From positions 18,919 through 82,918 of the forward strand of contig DATNPK010000010.1 of assembly GCA_036703275.1 (NCBI GenBank): a stretch of DNA of 64,000 nt, written 5' to 3'. The notes under the pieces were generated by a model, which saw nothing but the letters and a program-made list of their open reading frames with translations, did no database searches and was not told the origin of the DNA. The position numbers were made by a program, and so were the translations under genes. This document shows positions 8,019 to 15,451 of the stretch, one piece after another. Source of the DNA: Coleofasciculaceae cyanobacterium (GTDB taxonomy: Bacteria; Cyanobacteriota; Cyanobacteriia; Cyanobacteriales; Xenococcaceae). How positions within the stretch are numbered: position 1 is the first letter of the stretch; each line of letters starts with the position of its first letter.

Positions 8019-8321
8019 ATGCTGATAACTGACATATCTTTCTTGGAAAATGCCTTAGATAACGAGAAAATTTTAGCTGGTGGTTATTCATTAACAATAA
8101 CTTCCATTGCCTCCAGCGGAGGTTATAATTCCTCTTCCAGTAGTACGAAAGTTTCTCTCAACATCAATGGAAAAAATAAAAAAGCAAAGGGCATAGTAAA
8201 AGCAGTGGCAATTGGCAAAGGCGCGGACGTCGATATTGATGTCAAAGGTTTTAATAAAGTAAAAAGAAAAGCTAAACAAGCAAAAAACTATGCTTTTGAG
8301 ACTGTTAAACTAAAAGCATAG
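8019..8321 (+). CDS. double-glycine-leader peptide precursor 2
   Basis: 100 residues. Residues 1-22 (MLITDISFLENALDNEKILAGG) form a double-glycine leader with the same D-[LI]-S-F-[IL]-E pattern as precursor 1. The predicted 78-residue mature part begins YSLTITS, has a Ser/Gly-rich stretch, and ends in a strongly basic region (KGFNKVKRKAKQAK). It has no Cys. A likely substrate of the C39 exporter at 1428. The core differs from that of precursor 1, so only the leaders are related. Confidence 0.75.
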   Translation: MLITDISFLENALDNEKILAGGYSLTITSIASSGGYNSSSSSTKVSLNINGKNKKAKGIVKAVAIGKGADVDIDVKGFNKVKRKAKQAKNYAFETVKLKA

Positions 8322-8438
8322 TAAGAGCTGATTCCTAAAGAGAAAATGAAGAACAAATAAAAAGCTAGGGGAAGAAAATATCCTCAAAAGAGTAAATTGA
8401 TTCTTACTAAGACTTAGAGACTGTTTGTAAATAAAAGA

Positions 8439-8708
8439 TTAAAGAGGTTGTGCTTGATAATTAGCCAACCTCTTCAAGATTCGATGAACCATGGCAAGAT
8501 AAATAAGTCATTCACTAGTTTCAGGCAGTTTTTCATAATCTACTACCAAGGGTCGTTTTTTAATCAACCAAGCAAAAGTTCTTTCGACAACCCCTCTTCG
8601 CGCTAATAGTTGAAAGCCCTTTCCTTGCCTTTTCATTACTTCGACAGTAGCAGAGGAAAGGTTTTCTACCGCTTGTTTAAATCTCGCTCCTTGATAGCCT
8701 TGATCTAA
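8439..8708 (-). pseudogene. IS5-family transposase, C-terminal remnant
   Basis: The minus strand reads LDQGYQGARFKQAVENLSSA, RRGVVERTFAWLIKKRPLV and DYEKLPETSE, then a TGA stop, then LIYLAMVHRILKRL in the same frame. VERTFAWL and PET..A.IYLA are the IS5-type DDE transposase C-terminus. The N-terminal half is missing and the frame has an internal stop, so it is dead. GAGACTGTTTGTAAA at 8417-8431 looks like the IS terminal repeat. The fragment abuts the end of the acetyltransferase gene. Confidence 0.8.
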
Positions 8709-9265
8709 CTATGCTGTTTAATGATTCGGCAAGGATTACCAGCAGCAACAACATTACTGGGAATATCTTTAGTTACTATACTACCTGCACCGATAGTTAC
8801 GTTTGAGCCAATAGTCACCCCAGGACAAATAATTACCCCACCTCCAAGCCAAACATTATCACCAATGATAACTGGTGCTGCAAGTTCTTTCCCTGACAAT
8901 CTCAATTCGGGATCTGTAGGATGATATGCTGTATAGATTTGCACCTTGGGTGCGAGTAAAACATCATTGCCCAAATGTACCGTGTTGCAGTCAAGAATTG
9001 TGCAGTCATAGTTGATGTATAAATTGTCTCCTGCAAAAATATGACGGCCGTAATCACAGTAAAAAGGAGGTCTTAAGCTGAAATTAGCTCCAATACCGCC
9101 AAACAAACTGATAATAATCTCTTTTTGCTGATTTAGCTCATTAGGTTGCGATAAATTAAAGTCATGAAGCAGCCTACGCGCCTGAAAGTGCATCGCTGTT
9201 AGTTCTCGATCCGTTGCTAAATACAACTCGCCATTCAACATTTTTTCTCGCTCAGTTTTTTTCAT
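8705..9265 (-). CDS. maltose O-acetyltransferase-like (LbH hexapeptide) acetyltransferase
   Basis: 186 residues from the ATG at 9265, where the family-typical MKKTEREKMLNGELYLA begins; a longer frame to 9289 lacks support. The N-terminal helical domain is followed by a left-handed beta helix of hexapeptide turns (VIIGDNVWLGGGVIICPGV). The catalytic His lies in the YTAYHPTD stretch, and the end is the usual VVAAGNPCRIIK. It transfers acetyl from acetyl-CoA to sugar or nodulation-factor-like substrates; the substrate is unknown. The stop codon touches the IS5 remnant, so the last few residues may derive from the insertion junction. Confidence 0.85.
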   Translation of the reverse strand: MKKTEREKMLNGELYLATDRELTAMHFQARRLLHDFNLSQPNELNQQKEIIISLFGGIGANFSLRPPFYCDYGRHIFAGDNLYINYDCTILDCNTVHLGNDVLLAPKVQIYTAYHPTDPELRLSGKELAAPVIIGDNVWLGGGVIICPGVTIGSNVTIGAGSIVTKDIPSNVVAAGNPCRIIKQHS

Positions 9266-9330
9266 CAAAAATGTTAAGAGGATACTCACACTTCGCGGTT
9301 AGCAAGTGTAAGAGGAATCGAAACCAGTAA

Positions 9331-10440
9331 CTAAACTGCGACGAGAAATTTCTCTTCCTGTGTACAAATTAATCCTGTTGCTCGTCGCAACAACTTTACT
9401 TTGCTGGTTGTGAACTGACCAATACGCTTCCAGGCTGCATTTGAGATGCTTATTTGTTTAGCAGTATCGCCAGAACACCAACCCTGGTAAGTAATACCAG
9501 CTTTAACTCCTTCAACAAAGTCTCCTTTACGAAGATCGTGTCTAGTAGTCGTACCACCGTATTTACGCCGATTACCTCCTTTGCTTGGCAGCATTAGGTG
9601 TAACTGTCTACGGGAAACAGGCGGTCGTCTAATTACAAAGAAGGGAGCATTGGTTATTTTTATTTGCCCCTGCCAGCAGTGACCTCTACCTTCAGAGTTC
9701 TCAAAAGGCAAATAATCAATAAACTGACTGGCTGCGAGAGTCAACCCATCGACTGCATGAGTTGCTGGAATCGCTTCTTTTTTGTTTAGCTTTTGCTTAG
9801 GTAAACCTAGGTGTTTTCTAAGATTGGAAGTCTGCCATCCAAACCTAGTTGTGGTTGGTGCAATCTTGTTTAACTGCTTGATTGCCCATTTTTGACCCAC
9901 CTGGACTGGTGAGAAATTACATCCAGGTAGTGTTTTCGCTTTGACATATTCGTAGACAATAGAGCTAATCGGATAGATTTTAGCTAGCTCAGTTATTACG
10001 CGAATCTCAAGTAATCTATTAGCTTTAATACTTGGAGCAAGCTTGTTACCACGACGATTAGAGAATCTTTTTTGTCTATGTGCGCGAAGAAAAAAAGCCA
10101 GATTGCGATTAATTCTTCTGCCTCTTCTAGAACGACGCATCATTCTACGCTGCTCCATTCGCTTTTTAACCGTTTCAAAAGGTAGAAACAAATGAGCGGT
10201 AAACAGAGTAAACTTTCTGCTTACAAGTCCTATCCCAGAATAATATTTACCTGGGTCGATGCCAGCCGAAATAGATTGCTTTTCTCTACCGCTAGGCTCT
10301 TCTACCAACTGAATGTAGTAGATGCCTAACTTATTTCGTTTGCCTACGGCTTTGCCATCTCGTACCATCCGCCTAGCTCTAGAAGCTTTGCATGGCATCG
10401 CAGGACTATTATCAGGATTTACTACTGGTACTCTAATCAT
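9331..10440 (-). CDS. IsrB-type RNA-guided nickase (HNH-less IscB relative)
   Basis: 369 residues from ATG 10440, where the PLMP-like start IRVPVVNPDNSPAMPC occurs; a TTG at 10491 with GGAGGA just upstream is an alternative. Order: PLMP domain (SRARRMVRDGKAV), RuvC-I (Asp62 in AGIDPG), Arg-rich bridge helix, RuvC-II (Glu164 in VYEYVKAK), then RuvC-III (His228/Asp231 in THAVDGL) with only about 60 residues between II and III. There is therefore no room for the HNH domain of IscB, and no HNH motif. The C-terminal part (KGGNRRKYGGTTTRHDLRKGD) is the target-interaction domain seen in IscB/IsrB. RuvC residues are intact, so strand nicking is possible. No transposase is adjacent. Confidence 0.85.
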   Translation of the reverse strand: MIRVPVVNPDNSPAMPCKASRARRMVRDGKAVGKRNKLGIYYIQLVEEPSGREKQSISAGIDPGKYYSGIGLVSRKFTLFTAHLFLPFETVKKRMEQRRMMRRSRRGRRINRNLAFFLRAHRQKRFSNRRGNKLAPSIKANRLLEIRVITELAKIYPISSIVYEYVKAKTLPGCNFSPVQVGQKWAIKQLNKIAPTTTRFGWQTSNLRKHLGLPKQKLNKKEAIPATHAVDGLTLAASQFIDYLPFENSEGRGHCWQGQIKITNAPFFVIRRPPVSRRQLHLMLPSKGGNRRKYGGTTTRHDLRKGDFVEGVKAGITYQGWCSGDTAKQISISNAAWKRIGQFTTSKVKLLRRATGLICTQEEKFLVAV

Positions 10441-10491
10441 GTTGGATACAATCCTATAAAAGTGTTGAGTCGCTTCGCGCACCTCAATCAA

Positions 10492-10660
10492 AATGTCCTC
10501 CCTTTAAAAGCCCCTTTAATCAGAAGGGTTGTAGATAACTCAAGAAGTGCGAAATACTTGAGAGTACGTATCAGGTTGAGGCTCATGCGCTATTCAAGGG
10601 TTATGTCTAGCTGAATCTAGCACTCTCCGTCCTCGCTTTTAGCAGGGCGGAGTTCTTGAA
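10492..10660 (-). ncRNA. putative omega RNA region of the IsrB element
   Basis: On the minus strand, upstream of isrB as expected for this family, lies a gene-free structured segment. It starts with a strong hairpin (CTCCG at 10625-10629 against CGGAG at 10648-10652, extended by CCT/AGG) and contains CTAGATTCAGCTAG and TCAAGTATTT...CTTGAG stems. In known IscB/IsrB systems the guide is the flanking DNA 5' of the scaffold, which would be around 10655-10670. Boundaries are inferred. Confidence 0.5.
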
Positions 10661-10963
10661 ATATAAAATGGCGCGATGGATCGAGTTACTTTTACTCAGC
10701 ATAGCGATTTTTGACGTAAGCCAGTCTTTAACACTTGAGGACTACCATGTAGTTAATTAGCAACAAAAAATGCGAAGCCTTCGGTAGAAGCAAGTTAACC
10801 CTTAACTCGATTCTGCCAATTTCGCTTAACCTTGAGCTTGAAAAAATGGTAATTTGATAGGCAAAACCCTAAAATGCGATCGCCAGCTTTCTTTAATACT
10901 TAGAGAAGACTAGTGACAAAATCAAAACATCAATTTAGATTTAAAATTAATTATCTATAAAAA
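10661..10963 (+). other. intergenic region
   Basis: About 300 bases without a convincing gene. It contains AT-rich sequence, one GCGATCGC at 10877, and a partly palindromic stretch around 10770-10835 (GAAGCCTTCGG). The promoter of the secreted protein at 10964 is probably in the last 60 bases, but no clear box was identified. Confidence 0.3.
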
Positions 10964-11428
10964 ATGACAAAACTTTTACAAATACCCTTAATAATAGGAA
11001 TTACCTTCGCTATTCAATCAATTTTATCTATTTCATCTCACGCCGAAATCAAAACTAAGCTAGATATTGCCAATTTGACAGCCCAAAATAGCAAGATTAA
11101 AGAATTTGTTTTTAATTTCAATAATACTTATGATTATGCTGCTTGTTTGGACGTAATTTTGTTAGCCTATGAAAAACGTAATGCCGAACTAGAAAAGGTG
11201 TTTAAAAATGATTGTGCCACTAATGTTTTAAACACCTTTGGCAATAATCTATCGAAAGATGCAGCTTTACAGTTAATTGAATCGGCTAATTTACACGCTA
11301 CTGAAGGATTAGAAAATCCACTTTATCCTACTCTTGGTCTTAGAAGAAGAATAGCGATTAATCTAGGATATGTCTATGATACGGACAAAAACAATCCTGA
11401 TATTTTGAAATACATAAATCCCGAGTAA
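10964..11428 (+). CDS. predicted secreted protein of unknown function
   Basis: 154 residues. Residues 1-27 are a typical signal peptide: KLLQ, a hydrophobic IPLIIGITFAIQSILSIS core, then SHAE. The mature part has two Cys (AACLDVIL and NDCATNVL), which could form a disulfide in the periplasm. It is mainly helical by composition. I do not recognise a family. The gene stands alone between the IsrB element and the MITE-like repeat, so context gives no functional hint. Confidence 0.6.
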   Translation: MTKLLQIPLIIGITFAIQSILSISSHAEIKTKLDIANLTAQNSKIKEFVFNFNNTYDYAACLDVILLAYEKRNAELEKVFKNDCATNVLNTFGNNLSKDAALQLIESANLHATEGLENPLYPTLGLRRRIAINLGYVYDTDKNNPDILKYINPE

Positions 11429-11465
11429 AAATAATACCATCTCTCAAAAGTTATAAAAGACTTGA

Positions 11466-11571
11466 TAGTAGCGCGTCTAGGCTAAAGTGCTGGGCTGATT
11501 CCCCCAAGCTTGGAGGTTAGGGGGCTGAAAATATTGTCAATATTTAACAAATTAATCTAGACGCGCTACTA
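11466..11571. mobile_element. 106-bp MITE-like element with 15-bp perfect terminal inverted repeats
   Basis: TAGTAGCGCGTCTAG (11466-11480) is exactly mirrored by CTAGACGCGCTACTA (11557-11571). If the outer TA pairs are target duplications, the repeats are GTAGCGCGTCTAG, as in IS630/Tc1-type elements. Internally CCCCC...GGGGG and AATATTGTCAATATT can fold. It is too short to encode a transposase. Confidence 0.7.
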
Positions 11572-11594
11572 GGGAACGATAGTTATTTGACTCA

Positions 11595-13142
11595 CTATTG
11601 ACGACCGTGATAATCGTTACCTGAACCATATTTCCAAGCATCTAACCAACGATGATAATAATATTGCTGAGACGGCGATAGATTTTTAACTACTGGTTGA
11701 GCTAGTTTTGCTGCACTATACAAACCGCTATATAGTGCCAGGTTGAAATAGTGAAAACTCCAGTTAACTAAAGGATTAATGCCAATTTGAGGCAACAAAG
11801 GTAAGACTAATTTAGGATTAACTGAAGGCAAAGTTTTGGCTAAAGGTGCAAATTGAATTACGTCCTGTAAAAATGGCTTGAGTACGTCGTCTCCCAAACG
11901 TTCCATCACGGCAAAAACACCGCTCATGAGATTATTAATTTGCTCGGGATTAACCTGTTGACCAACCTTTACGCTCATGGTTTGCTGAAATAACCAGGTA
12001 ACAGAGATATTAGGTTGATATGGTTGTAGTAGAACTAAATCTTTATTGCTTAAGCGATCTACGATCAAAGCTTCGTTGATACCATTAGTTAAACGTTTCA
12101 AATGACGAATCATTGCGCCAAAGCCACCAAAGCTGACAGGAGATTGTCCCCCTGCGCTGTCGCCTACGGGCAAAATGCGATCGAAAGGTAGTTTGATCGG
12201 ACTATCTTTATATGCAGGAAAAAAGCCAAATAAAAATCGCTGAAATTTTAGCTGTTCTAAGGTAATATTTTGATATTTTGGCAAAAGCCTGAGATATTCG
12301 TTCATAAAATCTTCCAAGCTTGGTCTTTCTGGCTCGGCATCTAGATAGCTGAACATATAGGTAGTACGACCATCTTTGGCAGGAAAAGCTTCCCAAAAGT
12401 ATTGACAGTGATTAATAATTGGCGTGAAGGAATAAATTAAATCTCCTGTCTTGTTTTCAGGAAACCCTTGGGCGCAGCTACCAACTACAACACAAACTGC
12501 TTCAGGTTTGATCCCATTTCTGACCTGTTGAATTATGGGTGAAAAGTGTCCCATAGCATCTATTAGCAGTCGAGTTTTGATGGTTTGTACTCCTGTTTGT
12601 ATTACTATTCCATCAGGATGAACCGTAGCCGATTTAAACGCCGTATTTTCTAATAACTTGCCTCCTGCCTGGAAAAATTTTTGTTTGAGTTTTGCCAATA
12701 AATAAACAGGATCGACTCCAATATTTAAAACATCTTTGACCCAAACTTCTTCCCCTGGTTTAAAGCTGACTCTGGCGGGATTATATTCAGTAGCGATCGC
12801 CGTTGCCAATTCTTCCTCAGTCAACAACTCTAATTCAATTAATGTATTTAATTCCTGGCGCGAAATATTCCACTCTTGTTCTCTTCCTTGCAGAATTCCC
12901 TTTTCAATTAGCACAACCTGCCAACCAAGCTGCTGTAGTGCTGCACCTAAGAGGATGCCTAATGTCCCGCCACAGATTGCCACATCTGTTTCTGACTCGC
13001 CGCTGATTGCTGAACTATTGCTGACAACTTCTGGCGCAGCTAGGTTTCCTGAGCGTAATGTTGACCAAAATCCATCTGCTTGGCGCAATCTTGCTAATAC
13101 ATTGTCTGGTTGTTGAGAAAGTATTTCTGTGGTTAAACTCAT
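11595..13142 (-). CDS. cruP: CruP-type lycopene cyclase paralogue (FAD-dependent oxidoreductase)
   Basis: 515 residues from ATG 13142; the longer frame begins at an unsupported TTG. The dinucleotide fold begins at VAICGGTLGILLGAALQQLGW (a degenerate GxGxxG) with the acidic strand end VVLIEKG. Other conserved blocks are REQEWNISRQEL, ATEYNPARVSF, DAMGHFSP and RILPVGDSAGGQSP (the second FAD contact). Length and these blocks match the cyanobacterial CruP proteins, relatives of lycopene cyclase CruA. CruP has been linked to carotenoid metabolism under oxidative stress; true cyclase activity is doubtful. It is transcribed alone, with the RRM gene upstream on the same strand. Confidence 0.8.
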   Translation of the reverse strand: MSLTTEILSQQPDNVLARLRQADGFWSTLRSGNLAAPEVVSNSSAISGESETDVAICGGTLGILLGAALQQLGWQVVLIEKGILQGREQEWNISRQELNTLIELELLTEEELATAIATEYNPARVSFKPGEEVWVKDVLNIGVDPVYLLAKLKQKFFQAGGKLLENTAFKSATVHPDGIVIQTGVQTIKTRLLIDAMGHFSPIIQQVRNGIKPEAVCVVVGSCAQGFPENKTGDLIYSFTPIINHCQYFWEAFPAKDGRTTYMFSYLDAEPERPSLEDFMNEYLRLLPKYQNITLEQLKFQRFLFGFFPAYKDSPIKLPFDRILPVGDSAGGQSPVSFGGFGAMIRHLKRLTNGINEALIVDRLSNKDLVLLQPYQPNISVTWLFQQTMSVKVGQQVNPEQINNLMSGVFAVMERLGDDVLKPFLQDVIQFAPLAKTLPSVNPKLVLPLLPQIGINPLVNWSFHYFNLALYSGLYSAAKLAQPVVKNLSPSQQYYYHRWLDAWKYGSGNDYHGRQ

Positions 13143-13272
13143 TTGGAGCAATTTCAAATTTAATCAGGAGTAATCAGCAATCGCATCGCCGGAGCGATCT
13201 CTCTGACCAGAAAACACTATTAATCTTTGACTAAAGTATTTAATAATAGTTTGTATTGTTAACATAATAGAT

Positions 13273-13329
13273 AACCTCTCCGTTAGAAAACATCTATCAC
13301 TAGATACTGACCGATAGGGAGAGGTTTTT
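13273..13329. other. inverted repeat between rbp and cruP
   Basis: AACCTCTCC (13273-13281) and GGAGAGGTT (13318-13326) form a 9-bp stem with an inner ATCTA/TAGAT stem. A T-run follows only on the plus strand, where no gene ends; on the minus strand the T-run is weak. It may be a poor terminator of the RRM gene or a regulatory structure. Confidence 0.4.
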
Positions 13330-13410
13330 AAGCTAAAAAAATCATTAATTGTTAACTAAACTATCAACTGGCAAATGATAAACATCTATCTAGATTGATT
13401 GATTGATTCT

Positions 13411-13710
13411 TTAATAGTTGCGGGATGAGCTTTCAAAACGGCGATTACCACCACCACCACGATTATTTTCACGAGGTCTGGCTTTATTGACTCTTAATTC
13501 TCTTCCCATCCAGTCTGCACCGTCTAAACTTTCAATTGCTTTGGTTTCTTCGTCTTCAGTACTCATTTCTACGAAACCGAAACCTCTGGGACGACCCGTT
13601 TCGCGGTCTGATGGAAGAGAAACCCTAGATACAGTACCGTATTCTTCAAAAACAGTCGTAAGATCTTCTTTAGTGACCTCGTAATTAAGATTACCTACAT
13701 AGATTGACAT
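13411..13710 (-). CDS. cyanobacterial RRM RNA-binding protein (Rbp)
   Basis: 99 residues from ATG 13710, with AGGAG 7 bases upstream; a TTG one codon earlier is less likely. A single RRM fills residues 1-80 with RNP2 (IYVGNL) and RNP1 (RGFGFVEM). The short tail is Gly/Arg-rich (NNRGGGGNRR). Such small Rbp proteins bind RNA in the cytoplasm; several are cold-induced in cyanobacteria and some take part in mRNA localisation near thylakoids. The tail is short compared with classic Gly-rich Rbp proteins. The 300-base gap to mgtE holds its promoter. Confidence 0.93.
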   Translation of the reverse strand: MSIYVGNLNYEVTKEDLTTVFEEYGTVSRVSLPSDRETGRPRGFGFVEMSTEDEETKAIESLDGADWMGRELRVNKARPRENNRGGGGNRRFESSSRNY

Positions 13711-14013
13711 CAATTGTCTCCTGATTTGCGAAATTATTTTGAGATGAATATTTCGGAAGAAAGCTTGCCAGTCTATTCAATAGCCTAGAGGTTATGACAA
13801 ATTTAAACAAACGCGCCCACCGAATTGAAATCTCTATTTTCTAGTACATTAACACAGCCGAATTGAAAGGATTCATTTAAAGAGGGAAAACAATATTAAA
13901 AAATAAGAAGTGAATTGTATCTAATAATTAATAGTTTAATGAGGAAGGTTTTATTTGCCGCTCAAAAACAATAACTAATTATAAAAATAAATCTGTATTA
14001 TTGGACGTGATGT
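13711..14013. other. divergent promoter region of rbp and mgtE
   Basis: About 300 AT-rich bases between two divergent genes. No promoter box is clear enough to call. The rbp side could carry a long leader, as cold-regulated genes often do, but no fold was identified. Confidence 0.35.
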
Positions 14014-15387
14014 ATGACACCAAATGGAACTAAATATAACGAATTAAGACAGTTAGTTCGATCGCAACTAGAACTATTGCTAGAAAGCGGCAACTTGCAG
14101 GGGGCTAAATCTCTTTTAATTCCTGTACAGCCAGTAGATATTGCCGAAGCGATTGAAGGCTTACCAGAACCAATCCAGTTAATTGCCTTTCGGTTACTTT
14201 CTAAAGCAGAAGCGATCGAAGTATATGAATATCTTAATACTGATGTTCAACAAGCTTTAATTCAGGAATTTAAACGACAAGAAGTATTAGACGTTGTGGA
14301 TCAAATGTCTCCAGATGACCGCGCTAGGATGTTTGATGAGCTACCAGCTAAAGTAGTACGTCGTTTATTGTCACAGTTAAGCCCAAAAGAACGCCAGGCT
14401 ACGGCTATTTTACTGGGTTACGGCGAAGATACGGCGGGGCGCATTATGACCCCCGAATATATCTCGCTGAAAGAGAATCTGACTGTTAGCCAGACTTTAG
14501 AAAGAATCAGAAATTTATCAAATACTTCCGAAGTTGTCTATTATCTTTACGTCACTAATATTTCTCGCCAATTAACTGGAATTGTCTCTTTAAGAGATTT
14601 AGTCATTGCTGCGCCAGATACGACTTTAGCCGAAATCATGACTCGCGATGTGGTGTTTGTACATACTGATACCGACCAAGAAGAGGTTGCCAGAACGATT
14701 CAACGTTACGACATTTTAGCACTGCCAGTAGTTGATAGCGAAGAACGGTTAGTGGGAGTTGTGACCGTTGACGATGTGATTGATATTATCGAGCGCGAAG
14801 CAACTGAAGATATTTACGCCTTGGGTGGGGTACAGTCAGATAAAGATAATTATTTTCAAACCAACTTATTGATCGTAGCCCGTCGTAGAGTGGTTTGGTT
14901 GTTTGTTTTATTGCTGACCAATACTGTAACTGGTGCAATTATTCGTTCTCAGGAGTCATTATTGCAACAGGTAGTAATCTTGACTGCTTTTATTCCTTTG
15001 TTGACTGGTACTGGAGGGAACGTAGGCGCACAGTCTTCTACGGTGGTGATCAGGGGTTTAAATACCGAAGAGATTCAAAACCTGGGGGCGGGAAAAGTTG
15101 TCTTTCGCGAAGCAGCAGCAGGCATTCTGTTGGGTTTAATTTTGGGGACAATGGCAACTGTCTGGGCATATTTTCTCCAGGGAAGTTGGGCAGTAGCAAT
15201 ATCGGTAGGAACTAGTTTAGTGGCGATCTCGCTGTTGGCTTCTGTGGCTGGTTCGGCTTTGCCTTTTCTATTTCGTTCTTTGGGCTTAGATCCTGCCTTG
15301 ATGTCTGCACCGTTTATCACCACAGCCGTAGATGTTTTAGGAGTACTAATTTACTTCTACATCGCTCGCACCATTCTTGGTCTATAA
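14014..15387 (+). CDS. mgtE: magnesium transporter MgtE
   Basis: 457 residues. The N-terminal MgtE domain (about 20-130, with the repeated DIAEAIE, FDELPAKVVRRLL and LSPKERQATAILLGY helices) is followed by two CBS domains (about 140-260, IMTPEYISL and IMTRDVVFV) that sense Mg2+. Then come five membrane helices from about residue 285, including the conserved pore stretch GTGGNVGAQSSTVVIRGL. MgtE is a dimeric Mg2+ channel closed by high cytoplasmic Mg2+. All key regions are present and the length is normal. It is convergent with the pentapeptide gene at 15452. Confidence 0.95.
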   Translation: MTPNGTKYNELRQLVRSQLELLLESGNLQGAKSLLIPVQPVDIAEAIEGLPEPIQLIAFRLLSKAEAIEVYEYLNTDVQQALIQEFKRQEVLDVVDQMSPDDRARMFDELPAKVVRRLLSQLSPKERQATAILLGYGEDTAGRIMTPEYISLKENLTVSQTLERIRNLSNTSEVVYYLYVTNISRQLTGIVSLRDLVIAAPDTTLAEIMTRDVVFVHTDTDQEEVARTIQRYDILALPVVDSEERLVGVVTVDDVIDIIEREATEDIYALGGVQSDKDNYFQTNLLIVARRRVVWLFVLLLTNTVTGAIIRSQESLLQQVVILTAFIPLLTGTGGNVGAQSSTVVIRGLNTEEIQNLGAGKVVFREAAAGILLGLILGTMATVWAYFLQGSWAVAISVGTSLVAISLLASVAGSALPFLFRSLGLDPALMSAPFITTAVDVLGVLIYFYIARTILGL

Positions 15388-15390
15388 ACA

Positions 15391-15421
15391 GCTGATAGCT
15401 AACAACATTCAAGTTATCAGC
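15391..15421. terminator. hairpin between convergent mgtE and pentapeptide genes
   Basis: GCTGATA (15391-15397) pairs with TATCAGC (15415-15421). It lies just after the mgtE stop and before the end of the opposing gene, but has no strong T-run, so termination is only likely. Confidence 0.35.
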
Positions 15422-15451
15422 GAAGCAAATTTATCTAAAACATATAAAGCA

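Noticed and set aside
9331..10491. Calling the gene IscB or an HNH endonuclease
   Set aside because: No HNH motif exists and the RuvC-II to RuvC-III spacing is too short; IsrB fits better.
13273..13329. A firm terminator for the RRM gene
   Set aside because: The T-run is on the strand where no gene ends, so only an inverted repeat is reported.
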